Below are positions 17,134 to 26,427 of a stretch of 64,000 bases of DNA, piece by piece (the stretch's first letter is position 1; every line of letters starts with the position of its first letter). Source of the stretch: Paenibacillus glycanilyticus NBRC 16618 (GTDB lineage Bacteria; Bacillota; Bacilli; Paenibacillales; Paenibacillaceae); NCBI RefSeq assembly GCF_004000805.1, contig NZ_BILY01000030.1, positions 1 to 64,000 of the forward strand, given 5' to 3'. The notes below the pieces were generated by a model. The model made no database searches and was not told the origin of the DNA. It was given only the letters and a program-made list of their open reading frames with translations. The position numbers and the translations under genes are program-made.

Positions 17134-17745
17134 GGACGATGGATGCGGGGGAGGCGTTGTTCTACCCGAAATTTCGTCGTAGAAGTGGGCTTGGGTGACA
17201 AAGATATAAGGGTAGAGCCATAGGAATCCTATACCGAAAGTAAGGAGTGCAAGGAACATCCAGCCAATAAACGTAAGATTAAGCACAAAAAACTTCCACT
17301 TGCGGCCTTTCATTAATTGTTTGCTTTGACGAATCGCTTCAAGTGCTCCGATATCCGGATTATCCTGCAGAATGTAATAAGCCTGAGAATAACGAAGGTA
17401 AGCAATAATACCGGGAATAATGAGCAATAGCGACCACAAAACGGTGAAGAGAGTCATAAGGAAATAGACACAAAAAGCTTTAATAAAATGAGAAAAGCCG
17501 CTGAATACTTCACTAATTTGCGGACCCTCATTCCGTGCAATGCCAACAAAGAAAATAATTAAGCCTAGTGCAAAAGCTCCGCCTGTAAGTATTTGAATAA
17601 TATAGCCGATTACAGGGATGAAATTTAGCAAACCGATGAGGCCGGCAACAATGCCGTATACAATGATGGCCAGAATCGATTTGCCCCAGTTGCCTTGCAG
17701 ACTTTCTCTAGCTCTTGCTCGAAGCTCGGAATAAGTAACATTCAT
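17128..17745 (-). CDS. DUF975 family membrane protein
   Basis: 205 residues. The N-terminus MNVTYSELRARARESLQGNW and about five hydrophobic segments (including ILAIIVYGIVAGLIGLLNFI and LLLIIPGIIAYLRYSQAYYI) match the DUF975 family of small integral membrane proteins. The conserved amphipathic stretch DIGALEAIRQSKQLMKGRKW follows the fourth segment. Function is unknown in the family. The gene is monocistronic and its stop codon lies within the last motif of the family C repeat element, so the element and the gene end overlap by a few bases. Confidence 0.8.
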   Translation of the reverse strand: MNVTYSELRARARESLQGNWGKSILAIIVYGIVAGLIGLLNFIPVIGYIIQILTGGAFALGLIIFFVGIARNEGPQISEVFSGFSHFIKAFCVYFLMTLFTVLWSLLLIIPGIIAYLRYSQAYYILQDNPDIGALEAIRQSKQLMKGRKWKFFVLNLTFIGWMFLALLTFGIGFLWLYPYIFVTQAHFYDEISGRTTPPPHPSSF

Positions 17746-17842
17746 TGCGAAAATAACACTCTCCTATTTGTCTGTATATTATCTAATCGGCAGCAATATT
17801 GGTTTAATTTAGGCAAATACCCTAATTCCATGTGATAAAATA

Positions 17843-17876
17843 AAGGCCGGCAGTCCCTCAAGGATTGCCGGCCTTA
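17843..17876 (-). terminator. terminator after the giant SLH protein gene
   Basis: AAGGCCGGCAGTCC and GGATTGCCGGCCTT form a 14-bp stem, with a T-rich run on the minus-strand side. It is immediately downstream of the stop codon. Confidence 0.85.
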
Positions 17877-17880
17877 ACGA

Positions 17881-20800
17881 TTACTTCACATTGTCGTCGA
17901 TTGCTTTAACGAAATGCTCGTTGCCATCAGAAGTGCGCTTAGCTTCGTGGCTTCTTGTTGCTTCTTCGACTTGACCAAACGCCCAGTTGCTCTTCGCAAC
18001 ATCCGGGAAGGATGGTTCCACGTCAGTCAGCGGGCCTCTGTACAGAAGGCGGTTGATCAGCGTTACGGCTTCAAGACGTACGATGTCTTTGCCCGGTTGG
18101 AACGTACCGTCAGGATAACCCGTTGTCAGGCCGTTACGGAACAATGCCTCGATTGCCGAGGAGGACCAGCGTCCGTCGCTGTCTCCGAATTGCGGAGTGA
18201 TTGGCATAGACGTCTCCAGCTTCAGGTAACGTACCATAACCATAGCCAATTCTTCGCGGGTTACAGGCTGGTTCGGACGGAAGGTGCCGTCCTCAAAGCC
18301 TTTAAAGATACCGCTGTCCGTTACGATCCGGATATAGCCGCTAGCCCATTGGGTAGAAGGCACATCCTTGAATTCGGCTTTCAGCGTTGTCGAGCCGCCG
18401 TTCAGGAGGCGTGCGATTATGGCTGCAAGCTCCCCGCGGGTCAGCTTCTGGCTTGGTTTGAATTTGCCGTCAGGGAAGCCGAGGATGTAGCGTTGATGCT
18501 TCACAATCTCGTCTCCGGTCTTGAACAGCAATACTTTCACGGATGCCTTTGCCGCTTCAGGATTGAGAAGCTCTAGGCTCGCTTTGCTTTCCGCGGAGAT
18601 CGTAACAAGAAGTTCTGTTTCCTTAATGGAAGGATACTTCACTTCTACATTGCGTACGCCCTTATCTCCGATGTTCAATTCTCCCACATTCCAAGTCACT
18701 TTATTGCCTTCTACCTTGCCGCCGTCGGCATTGGTTACCGTTGTGCCCTCAGGAAGGGTCAACGTCACGGTTGCGCCGGTAGCTTGCTTTGTACCGTTGT
18801 TCAGGTACTCCACTTTAATCTTGCCTGCAGTTCCTTCTTCCTGTCTGTCCTTGTCTACGGATACGTTAACAACGACGTTTGGCTTGCCGGCAGGAGCAAC
18901 AGACGCTTTGGACATCTGAATGTCATGGCGGACAATCGCAAACTCGACAGGGATCGTTGGGCTCGTATAAGTGATATAGCCTGGAGCCGTTGCAACGATG
19001 TAGTAATCGGTTGTCGGATAAACCATGTACGCGTATTTGCCGCCGTCTTTGCTTGTCTGCGGGTTCGCGTTGTCGCTTGGAGCAAAGCCTGCGATTGCAG
19101 GCAGCTTAACTTCCGTGCCAGGCGTATTGCCGTTTGTAATATTGCGCGGCGTGTTTGCGTAATACAGCTTTACGGTTGCTCCGTCAATCGCAGCATGGGT
19201 GTTGATGTCGGTAATGTCGCCGTACGGGTCAATGAGCTCGTTAAGAATGTTCATTTCGCCGTTGGCTGCCAGCTTGATTGTCGGAAGCGTACCGTTGTTG
19301 TCTAATGCGTTAATGATAATTTCTTTAGTGCCGCCGTGTTCCGCATCCGGAACCTTGAAGATGATTGCAATCTGATACTCCGTATTCCGTTCAAGGCCAG
19401 GAATATTAAATACGCCGCCGTTCAAAGGTGCCGTGTATTCTTTATGTTCCGGTGCCGGACCAATCAGCTTCACGGTTACCTGGTTCATGAAATCCTGTTG
19501 AAGCACGTCATTTTGACCGGTTGGAAGCTTTTGCGTAAGGAGGCCGGTAATGGTCTTCGTCGATTCAAAAACCTCGCCGGGATTACCGCTTACCGCGCCA
19601 ACTTCAACGGTTTGCTTGAAGGAAACCTCTTTGGTCTGGCCGCCTATTTGAACGGTCTTGATGACTTCGATATCGTAGCTTTCGTCACCGCGCGGAACGG
19701 CGATGCTATACTTGCCGTCTGCGTCGGTAATGGCTTCAGCCGCGAAATCGATAATGCCGTCGCCGTCAAAGTCTTTCGTGATTTTAACGACTGCACCTGC
19801 AACAATCGTACGCGTTCCGTTATCCGTTGTTGCTACAACGCCCGTTACGGAAGCAGGCTCGAAGGTAATGATAATCTGCTCTTGCGCGTAAATGCTGCGT
19901 TCTACGTCATTGGCCGTTGCCGTTACCGGAACGCTTTGCGATAAAATACCTTCGATCTTGGACGATTGGTAATCTATCGTGGCTTTGCCCGCTGCATCCG
20001 TCACCGCGGTTGGGGAACCGCCAAGGAAGGTTCCGAGCGATGCAGAGAAGGTGATGCTGACATCCTTAAGCGGTTTGCCGTCAATGTCAGTCAGAATAGC
20101 CGTCAGTTTCGAAACCGTATGGCCGTCACCTACGATGGAGCTAGGGTTAGCGCTAAGCTTCAAGATGTATTTCACAAGCTCGAAGTTTTGATGAATTGTT
20201 GTTTCAGCCGCCAAGCCCGGCAAGGCATTAATCACTTGATTGCGTGTTGCGTAGCCTTGCTTCTCTACGACAATCAGGTAATGCTCGGTACGGACATTCG
20301 GGAATTTGTAATAACCGGAAGCATCCGTAGTTGTATTAGCCACTTTATTGGTTCCTGTCGGATCATACAAGGTTACTTTTGCTCCTTCAATCGGAGCTTG
20401 GGTGTTGCGATCTTTAACCGTTCCGTCAACGGAAACGGTGCGGATCACGGTAAAATCATTGTTTAGAAGCTTGGAAGCTGCTTCAGCCGGTAAAACCTCG
20501 TTACCCTTCGAAGAGGTGAAGGTTACCGAATGAGCCCCGCTCGTTACTTCGGAAGGAAGACGGTATTGCACGTTTTCCCATTTCTTGAATCCGTCTGTCT
20601 GGTAAGTATCGCCGTTAGCCAATGTCAGCGTAACCGAATCGTTGTCCGTTCCGTTATCCGGACCGTCGAAATCAAAGGTTGCCGTAACTGCCGTTGCGGT
20701 TACTTCCGTAATAGCCGAGATTTTGAGCGGTTTGTTAGGCGCTACGGTCCATTCGGATGTATCCGTAACAGAACGGTCGCCAACCCAGCCGTCAAGCAGA

Positions 20801-23800
20801 CGAACGGTTAAAGCGATGGTAGCCGTATTGGAGTCAAATTGTCCGTCATTGGCTTTAAAAGTGAAGCTGTCCGTGCTGCCGTAACCTGCGGCTGGCGTAT
20901 ACGTGTAAGTACCGTCGTTGTTGATAACAACCGTACCATGCGCTGGCGGAGTTACAACCGTGAAGGTAAGAGTATCGCCGTCTACATCGCTCGCCTTAAA
21001 GCTGCCCGTTACGCTGGAGCCGGATTCAACAGCTTTGGAATCATCCGATGCCGTTGGTGCGTCATTCACGGCAGTAACCGTAATCTCTACAGTCGCCGGC
21101 GCGGAATCGGCCGTTCCGTCGGTTGCTTTAAAGGTGAAGCTGTCCGGACCATTGTAATTAGGATCCGGCGTATACGTGTAAGTGCCGTTCGGATTCAGAA
21201 TAACCGTGCCGTGCTCAGGCTCCGTTACAAGAACGTAGGTAGGCGTTGTACCGTCTACGTCGTTGCCGGTTACTGTACCGGTTACCGGCTGATCTTCAAC
21301 CGTTGTGTTGGTTCCTGCATTTGCCGTCGGCGTGTCGTTTACAGGAGTTACGGTAATGCTGACAGTAGCTTCCGCGGATTCCAACTGTCCGTCATTTACC
21401 TTAAAGGTGAAGCTGTCCGGGCCGTTGTAATCCGGGTCTGGCGCGTAAGTAAAGGTACCGTCCGGCTTCAGATTAACGGTTCCGTGTTCCGGTTCATTCA
21501 CAAGCGTGTAGGTCAAAGTATCGCCGTCTACGTCGCTTGCTTTTACCTTATCGTTGACCGCCGTGTCCTCTGCCGTGCTGACGGAGCTGTTCTCCGAAGC
21601 CGGTGCATCGTTGACCGGAGTAACGGTGATGTCCACTTTAGCAGGAGCAGAGTCATCCGTGCCGTCGTTAGCTTTAAACGTAAAGCTGTCCTCGCCGTTA
21701 AAGTTCGGATCTGGCGTATACGTATAAGTGCCGTCCGGCTTCAAATCAACCGTGCCATGCTGCGGCGGGGTTACAATCGCGTAAGTCAGCGGGCTCTCTT
21801 CCACGTCGCTTCCCGATACCGATCCGTTAACAGGAGTATCTTCGGCCGTTGTTTTCGTTCCGGCGTTTGCCGTTGGCGCATCGTTGACCGGAGTAACGGT
21901 GATGTTCACGGATGCCGTATTCGAGTCTTCCGAGCCGTCATTCGCCTTAAACGTAAAGCTGTCCGGTCCATTGTAATTAGGATCTGGCGTATAGGTGAAC
22001 GTTCCGTCCGGATTCAGAGTCAAGTCGCCATGAGCAGGCTGGTTGACTACCGAATAGTGAAGCGTATCGCCGTCGCCGTCTGTTGCATGAACGCTGCTGT
22101 TAAGAGGTTTATCTTCCTCAGTCTGCACAGTATCGTTTTGGGCAACAGGAGCTTCATTTACTTCATTAATCGTGATGCTTACGGTAGCAGGCAAGGAATC
22201 AAGCTTGCCATCGTTAGCTTTGAAGGTGAAGCTATCCGAGCCAGAGTAGTTCGGGTTTGGAGTATACGTGTACGTGCCGTCGCTGTTTAAGACGACCGTA
22301 CCATTGACAGGCGCTGTATCGAGCTCATAAGTGAGCGCGCTGCTATCGATATCCTGTCCCGTCACCACTCCATTTACCGATTGGTTCTCATCCGTTGTTT
22401 TGCTCGAATGGTTTGCGGTAGGTGCATCGTTAACGGCGTTAATCGTCAGAGTAACGGTTGCCACGTTGGAGTCCGCTTTGCCGTCATTCGCCTTAAAGGT
22501 AAAGCTGTCGGAACCGTTGTAATTTGCATTTGGATTATACGTGTAAGTACCGTCCGCATTCAGTACAACCGTACCGTTAACCGGCGCTGTGACAAGCGAA
22601 TAGGTTACAATGTCATTGTTCCCGTCAGTTTCAGTTAATGCACCGTTAACCGGAGTATCTTCATCTGTAGATTTACTATCATCTTGCGCTACAGGAGCAG
22701 CGTTGGGAGCTGCTGTAACGGTAATAGTGACAGTTGCCTTATTAGATTCGTCGGTACCGTCATGAGTTGTAAAAGTAAAGGTGTCTGTACCAACAAAGCC
22801 GTTGTCAGGTGTGTAGGAATACGTACCTGTAAACTCATCCAGCACCAGAGTGCCATGTTGCGGTAAGTCTTGTTTCATGAAAAAGAGTAGATCTCCATCT
22901 ATATCTGAACCGGTCACTGACCCGTCAACTGGCGTATTCTCCACGGTGCTTGTGCTGGAATCATGTGCGATTGGAGCATCATTCACCGCTTTAATGGTAA
23001 GAGTTACCGTTGCAGTATTCGAGGTAAGCGAGCTGTCATTTACTCTATAGTTAAATGTATCTGTCCCGTTGTAATTCGCATTAGGTGTATATGTAAAAGA
23101 TCCGTCGGCATTTAAAACTAAAGTGCCGTGAGTAGGAACGGTGACAAGCGAATAGGCGATTGAGTCACCGTCGATGTCGCTGCCTTTATCGCTCAGGGAT
23201 TTGTTAATAACCGTATCTTCGTCTCCCGAGAAAGAAGCATCTGCGGCAACTGGGGCCGTATTCACTTTATCCGTTGTATCCGTTGCCGTCTTGGCCGGAT
23301 TGCCGTCTGAGCTGACCGTGTCCGCCGATACGGTTACGGTTCCGTATTTCAGAGCGGAGAAGTCAAGCTGAACGGCATATTTCCCGTCGGCTCCCACGGT
23401 TGCTGCATAATTTCGTTCCGTGCCCGAGGAATCCTTCACCGTAAGGGTGACAGGCTGTCCAGCGCCCGCATTGGTGGATCCGGAGATATTAACCAGTTTA
23501 AGATTATCTTGTCCTGCGGTCAGTTTGCCGTCTCCACCGTCGTCAATAGAAACGTTAATGGTTGGGGAAGCGCTGTTGTCTACCTGCTTCGGATCGCTGA
23601 ATGTACCGCCAGGAGCGCCGAAGTTAACCGAGAATTGACGAGAGCTTAAATTGCTCGTGTTGCCAACGACAAGATCCAGTCCGTTAATTGGCGCGTTGTA
23701 ATTGATGATTACGGAAGCGGTATCCTCAAAAGATGTGCCATTAAGGGAGGAACCTCTTCCTGCAAATTGCGTTCTTCCGGAGGCTGGCGAGCTTATGACA

Positions 23801-24318
23801 AGCTGTGTGTTTTTATTCACAGAATAACTTGCAAAGCCGGATAATTCGACATATTCCTTGGAGGTGGAATTACTGCCGTCAATATCGATGACCGTCACAA
23901 AGAAGTTCTTGATTTGAACCGGATTGCCGGTTGCCTGATCAATGAAATCAAAGTGGAAGGTCAATGAGCCGCTTCCGGGACTGGTTGTAACCCATGGATT
24001 AAACCGCTCATCAAAGCCGGTTCCCGGATTATCTAATACATTGCCTGCAAGGGATGCTCCGCTAGCCCCTTTAATCGTTACTTTGGCATCAACCGTAATG
24101 CCGTCTCTTGTAATGACGTTCGTATACTTGTAGACGGCCCCTACTTGTCCGGCAGTGCCGGAAACCAGGGTAGGCGTACCCAAATTCATCGCATTACTCT
24201 TAATGTCAACCACATTTACCGCTGCTTTGGTGGCAGTTGGATGCGTGACTGCGAGCATGACGCCGAATACAAGAAGCAATAGGGCAATTCTTGTAAAGGC
24301 CGATGATCGAGCCAACAT
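17881..24318 (-). CDS. giant secreted cell-surface protein: nine cadherin-like repeats, regulatory-like domains and three SLH domains
   Basis: 2145 residues. Signal peptide at 1-32 (cut near ATKA). Residues 33-350 form a unique N-terminal region. Residues about 353-1170 hold nine tandem repeats of about 91 residues, each beginning VNDAPTA-like, with acidic DxDGD motifs and an HGTVxLNPDGTYTYTPxxNYNG core; these are VCBS/cadherin-like Ig folds that usually bind calcium. Next come CarboxypepD_reg-like folds (VDGTVKDRNTQAPIEGAKV and later copies), an invasin-like Ig domain (LSANPSSIVGDGHTVSKLTA) and a DUF11-type domain. Residues about 1930-2095 hold three SLH domains (ILGFPDGKFKPSQKLTRGEL, IFKGFEDGTFRPNQPVTREE, LTTGYPDGTFQPGKDIVRLE) that anchor the protein to pyruvylated wall polymer. 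It is likely a long surface stalk or adhesin. Confidence 0.9.
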   Translation of the reverse strand: MLARSSAFTRIALLLLVFGVMLAVTHPTATKAAVNVVDIKSNAMNLGTPTLVSGTAGQVGAVYKYTNVITRDGITVDAKVTIKGASGASLAGNVLDNPGTGFDERFNPWVTTSPGSGSLTFHFDFIDQATGNPVQIKNFFVTVIDIDGSNSTSKEYVELSGFASYSVNKNTQLVISSPASGRTQFAGRGSSLNGTSFEDTASVIINYNAPINGLDLVVGNTSNLSSRQFSVNFGAPGGTFSDPKQVDNSASPTINVSIDDGGDGKLTAGQDNLKLVNISGSTNAGAGQPVTLTVKDSSGTERNYAATVGADGKYAVQLDFSALKYGTVTVSADTVSSDGNPAKTATDTTDKVNTAPVAADASFSGDEDTVINKSLSDKGSDIDGDSIAYSLVTVPTHGTLVLNADGSFTYTPNANYNGTDTFNYRVNDSSLTSNTATVTLTIKAVNDAPIAHDSSTSTVENTPVDGSVTGSDIDGDLLFFMKQDLPQHGTLVLDEFTGTYSYTPDNGFVGTDTFTFTTHDGTDESNKATVTITVTAAPNAAPVAQDDSKSTDEDTPVNGALTETDGNNDIVTYSLVTAPVNGTVVLNADGTYTYNPNANYNGSDSFTFKANDGKADSNVATVTLTINAVNDAPTANHSSKTTDENQSVNGVVTGQDIDSSALTYELDTAPVNGTVVLNSDGTYTYTPNPNYSGSDSFTFKANDGKLDSLPATVSITINEVNEAPVAQNDTVQTEEDKPLNSSVHATDGDGDTLHYSVVNQPAHGDLTLNPDGTFTYTPDPNYNGPDSFTFKANDGSEDSNTASVNITVTPVNDAPTANAGTKTTAEDTPVNGSVSGSDVEESPLTYAIVTPPQHGTVDLKPDGTYTYTPDPNFNGEDSFTFKANDGTDDSAPAKVDITVTPVNDAPASENSSVSTAEDTAVNDKVKASDVDGDTLTYTLVNEPEHGTVNLKPDGTFTYAPDPDYNGPDSFTFKVNDGQLESAEATVSITVTPVNDTPTANAGTNTTVEDQPVTGTVTGNDVDGTTPTYVLVTEPEHGTVILNPNGTYTYTPDPNYNGPDSFTFKATDGTADSAPATVEITVTAVNDAPTASDDSKAVESGSSVTGSFKASDVDGDTLTFTVVTPPAHGTVVINNDGTYTYTPAAGYGSTDSFTFKANDGQFDSNTATIALTVRLLDGWVGDRSVTDTSEWTVAPNKPLKISAITEVTATAVTATFDFDGPDNGTDNDSVTLTLANGDTYQTDGFKKWENVQYRLPSEVTSGAHSVTFTSSKGNEVLPAEAASKLLNNDFTVIRTVSVDGTVKDRNTQAPIEGAKVTLYDPTGTNKVANTTTDASGYYKFPNVRTEHYLIVVEKQGYATRNQVINALPGLAAETTIHQNFELVKYILKLSANPSSIVGDGHTVSKLTAILTDIDGKPLKDVSITFSASLGTFLGGSPTAVTDAAGKATIDYQSSKIEGILSQSVPVTATANDVERSIYAQEQIIITFEPASVTGVVATTDNGTRTIVAGAVVKITKDFDGDGIIDFAAEAITDADGKYSIAVPRGDESYDIEVIKTVQIGGQTKEVSFKQTVEVGAVSGNPGEVFESTKTITGLLTQKLPTGQNDVLQQDFMNQVTVKLIGPAPEHKEYTAPLNGGVFNIPGLERNTEYQIAIIFKVPDAEHGGTKEIIINALDNNGTLPTIKLAANGEMNILNELIDPYGDITDINTHAAIDGATVKLYYANTPRNITNGNTPGTEVKLPAIAGFAPSDNANPQTSKDGGKYAYMVYPTTDYYIVATAPGYITYTSPTIPVEFAIVRHDIQMSKASVAPAGKPNVVVNVSVDKDRQEEGTAGKIKVEYLNNGTKQATGATVTLTLPEGTTVTNADGGKVEGNKVTWNVGELNIGDKGVRNVEVKYPSIKETELLVTISAESKASLELLNPEAAKASVKVLLFKTGDEIVKHQRYILGFPDGKFKPSQKLTRGELAAIIARLLNGGSTTLKAEFKDVPSTQWASGYIRIVTDSGIFKGFEDGTFRPNQPVTREELAMVMVRYLKLETSMPITPQFGDSDGRWSSSAIEALFRNGLTTGYPDGTFQPGKDIVRLEAVTLINRLLYRGPLTDVEPSFPDVAKSNWAFGQVEEATRSHEAKRTSDGNEHFVKAIDDNVK

Positions 24319-24773
24319 AGACTCACTTCCTTCCTATTCTTATAGTCTTTCTGAATGTGTCAAATTTTAGGAATAAAGTCCCTGATAGATTCGACACCCT
24401 ACTAGTTCTAAATAACTATAAATGACAGCAGGCGACAGCGTCAACTCGAATTTTTCTAGTAATATCCATTTTTTCGACAAGAGATTACTTACCTTAATCT
24501 GGAATATTGCTATTAAAGGAGAGATAAGCGAGAATAACTTATTTTAGGCAGAAATTATTAACTGCTGAAGCTTTAAATAATAGAAAAACAGATAAGTACG
24601 TCAAAGAATAATAGAATAAAAAATAGTATTTTTTTGATTTACATATCTAGTAAACGAGGGGATCCGGGAACTTTTTTTCTAGAATCCAAGAAGGCAAGGA
24701 TAAAAGAGAGTAACAAATTTCACGAATTCTTAACGGGGTGTATTTACAATTTAAGGAATGATGCTTATTATAT
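24319..24773. other. 455-bp AT-rich intergenic region between divergent genes
   Basis: It holds the putative promoters for the SLH protein gene (minus) and the TetR gene (plus). Apart from these I see no coding frame with a ribosome site, no strong hairpin and none of the phased palindrome elements found elsewhere. It is distinctly richer in A and T than the rest of the window. Confidence 0.6.
24415..24444 (-). promoter_or_regulatory. putative promoter of the SLH protein gene
   Basis: On the minus strand, TTGACG (24444-24439) is followed by an 18-bp spacer and TATAGT (24420-24415). It lies about 97 bp upstream of the start codon, leaving a moderately long leader. Confidence 0.45.
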
Positions 24774-24793
24774 AAATAAACGTTCATATATTT
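24743..24793 (+). promoter_or_regulatory. promoter and TetR-type operator of the exporter operon
   Basis: TTTACA (24743-24748), 17-bp spacer and TATTAT (24766-24771). Just downstream is an imperfect palindrome, AAATAAACGTTCATATATTT (24774-24793), centred on ACGT. TetR-family regulators commonly use such sites, so autorepression of the three-gene operon is likely (inferred). Confidence 0.55.
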
Positions 24794-24817
24794 AATTCGA
24801 AAGGAGATCTCTCGAGC

Positions 24818-25420
24818 ATGGCAAGGACTGTCAATGAGCAAGCCAGACAAGAGAAAAGGGAGCTTATCTTACAGGCAGCCGTTACTGCTTTTCCCGAGAA
24901 TGGCTTCTCCGGTACTACATTTGCACTGCTGGCCAAGAGCTTGGGGATAAGCGCGGCAACGATTCTGCTTTACTTCGAAAGCAAGGAGGAGCTGTTCCGA
25001 TGCGCCGTGCTGGAGCCGCTCGAGCGGTTCCGCCAGCCATTTCTTGCGTTCATGCAAGGGGAGGGAACGCCTCTGGACAGGATCAAGTCCATGATTGACG
25101 TGCATATAAGGATTGCGGCCAGCAATTCGTCCTTTCTGCGGCTGGTGCAATACGTGCTGGGGCAGCACCAACGGTTTCCGGAGGAAGCGGAAGCGATGTA
25201 CCGGTTCGCCAATGATTATACGGTTGGGCTTACCACGGTTATAGCGGAAGGCCAAGCGGCCGGCCAGCTACAGTCCTACGATGCGCATGAAGTCGCGTGG
25301 GGGTACTTTTGTTTTATTCAAGGCGTGGGACTGGTGAATACCGATGATCCTTCTTCACCCGTATGGGATGGGATGCGCCGGGTTGGATTGCAGCTGTTTG
25401 CACCTGTAACAAACCAATAA
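24818..25420 (+). CDS. TetR family transcriptional regulator
   Basis: 200 residues. The N-terminal TetR helix-turn-helix spans residues 10-60 (ILQAAVTAFPENGFSGTTFA, then GISAATILLYFESKEELFRC). The helical C-terminal half is the ligand and dimer domain and diverges from named members. It has a good AAAGGAG site. It is the first gene of an operon with an ABC exporter ATPase and permease, with stop-to-start spacing of 26 bp, and it probably represses that operon until an unknown compound binds. Confidence 0.9.
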   Translation: MARTVNEQARQEKRELILQAAVTAFPENGFSGTTFALLAKSLGISAATILLYFESKEELFRCAVLEPLERFRQPFLAFMQGEGTPLDRIKSMIDVHIRIAASNSSFLRLVQYVLGQHQRFPEEAEAMYRFANDYTVGLTTVIAEGQAAGQLQSYDAHEVAWGYFCFIQGVGLVNTDDPSSPVWDGMRRVGLQLFAPVTNQ

Positions 25421-25446
25421 TCTTGGAAACAAGAGGTGGATTGCCG

Positions 25447-26427
25447 ATGGAGCTAATCGAGATTGACCAGGTCAACAAGGTGTATAAGAAGGGGAAAAAG
25501 CAAGCCAACATCGATATCAGCTTTTCCATCCGGGAAGGCGAGATTCTCGGACTGCTTGGGCCTAACGGAGCGGGCAAAAGCACGTTAATCAAGCAGATCG
25601 TTGGACTGCTGGCTCCAACCTCCGGCGAAGTCCGGTACGCAGGCGTTAACGTACTCAAGCAGGCGAAGAAGGTGGCCTCGCAGTTCGGTTATTACGCGCA
25701 GGAGCCGCATGCCCTTGGCGCGCTGACGGCCAGAGAGGCGCTGCTCTTCACCGGGATCCTTCGAGGCATGGCCAAGAAGGAGGCCGAAAAGCAGACGATG
25801 GAGCTGCTGGAGCGGTTCGGCATGGCGGAGCTCGCGGGCCGGCCGCTCAAGAAGCTGTCCGGCGGACAGAAGCGGATGGTCGGAATCGGAACAACCATTA
25901 TTGGCGATTCCCGCGTGCTTGTGTTGGATGAGCCGACTAACGAGCTTGATCCTCTGAACAGGCGGCTGGTATGGGATATTATCGTGGAGCGGAACCGCCA
26001 AGGGGCTACCATTCTTCTCGTCACCCATAACGTGCTGGAAGCGGAGAGAGTGGTAGACCGGGTTGCTTTTATCAACTACGGAAGACTTCTGGAAATCGAT
26101 AGCGTTCCTCACCTGAAACAAAAGGTGGACGGCAGGCTGAAGCTGGAGCTGACGGCAGTGGAAGGCGAGGCGGGGAATCTGATGAAACGGCTGGAGGAGT
26201 GGGGGGATATCCAGCAGACTGCCGAGAACCGGCTGCGGCTTCTGATCGATAAGAACCGGGCGGGTACGATGCTGGACTGGATGGTTCATGCGAACGATCT
26301 GCCTATTGACGAATACGCCATGCTTCCTCCCAATCTGGAGGATGTCTATCTCTATATTGACAGTCAGAAGGAGAAGGCTGCAGGGTATGTTATCCGTGAG
26401 AAAAAGGTGGGAAGCTTCATTGGCTAA
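25447..26427 (+). CDS. ABC-2 type exporter, ATP-binding protein
   Basis: 326 residues. Walker A is GPNGAGKST (about 38-46), the signature LSGGQKRMVGIGTTI follows, and Walker B is VLVLDEPTNELDP. The 100-residue C-terminal extension is usual for drug or lipid exporter ATPases of the CcmA/DrrA group. The ATG at 25447 follows AGAGGTGG. The next gene, the permease, starts inside its last eight bases. The substrate is unknown; the TetR neighbour suggests a toxic compound. Confidence 0.9.
   Translation: MELIEIDQVNKVYKKGKKQANIDISFSIREGEILGLLGPNGAGKSTLIKQIVGLLAPTSGEVRYAGVNVLKQAKKVASQFGYYAQEPHALGALTAREALLFTGILRGMAKKEAEKQTMELLERFGMAELAGRPLKKLSGGQKRMVGIGTTIIGDSRVLVLDEPTNELDPLNRRLVWDIIVERNRQGATILLVTHNVLEAERVVDRVAFINYGRLLEIDSVPHLKQKVDGRLKLELTAVEGEAGNLMKRLEEWGDIQQTAENRLRLLIDKNRAGTMLDWMVHANDLPIDEYAMLPPNLEDVYLYIDSQKEKAAGYVIREKKVGSFIG

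Noticed and set aside
20839..22290. 483-codon plus-strand open frame within the SLH protein gene
   Set aside because: It is antisense to the repeat region, has no ribosome site, and its Arg/Val/Cys-rich sequence follows from the codon pattern of the real gene. The same holds for the other plus-strand frames in 17900-24370.
24647..24850. 67-codon minus-strand frame in the AT-rich gap
   Set aside because: No ribosome site; it overlaps the TetR promoter and start.
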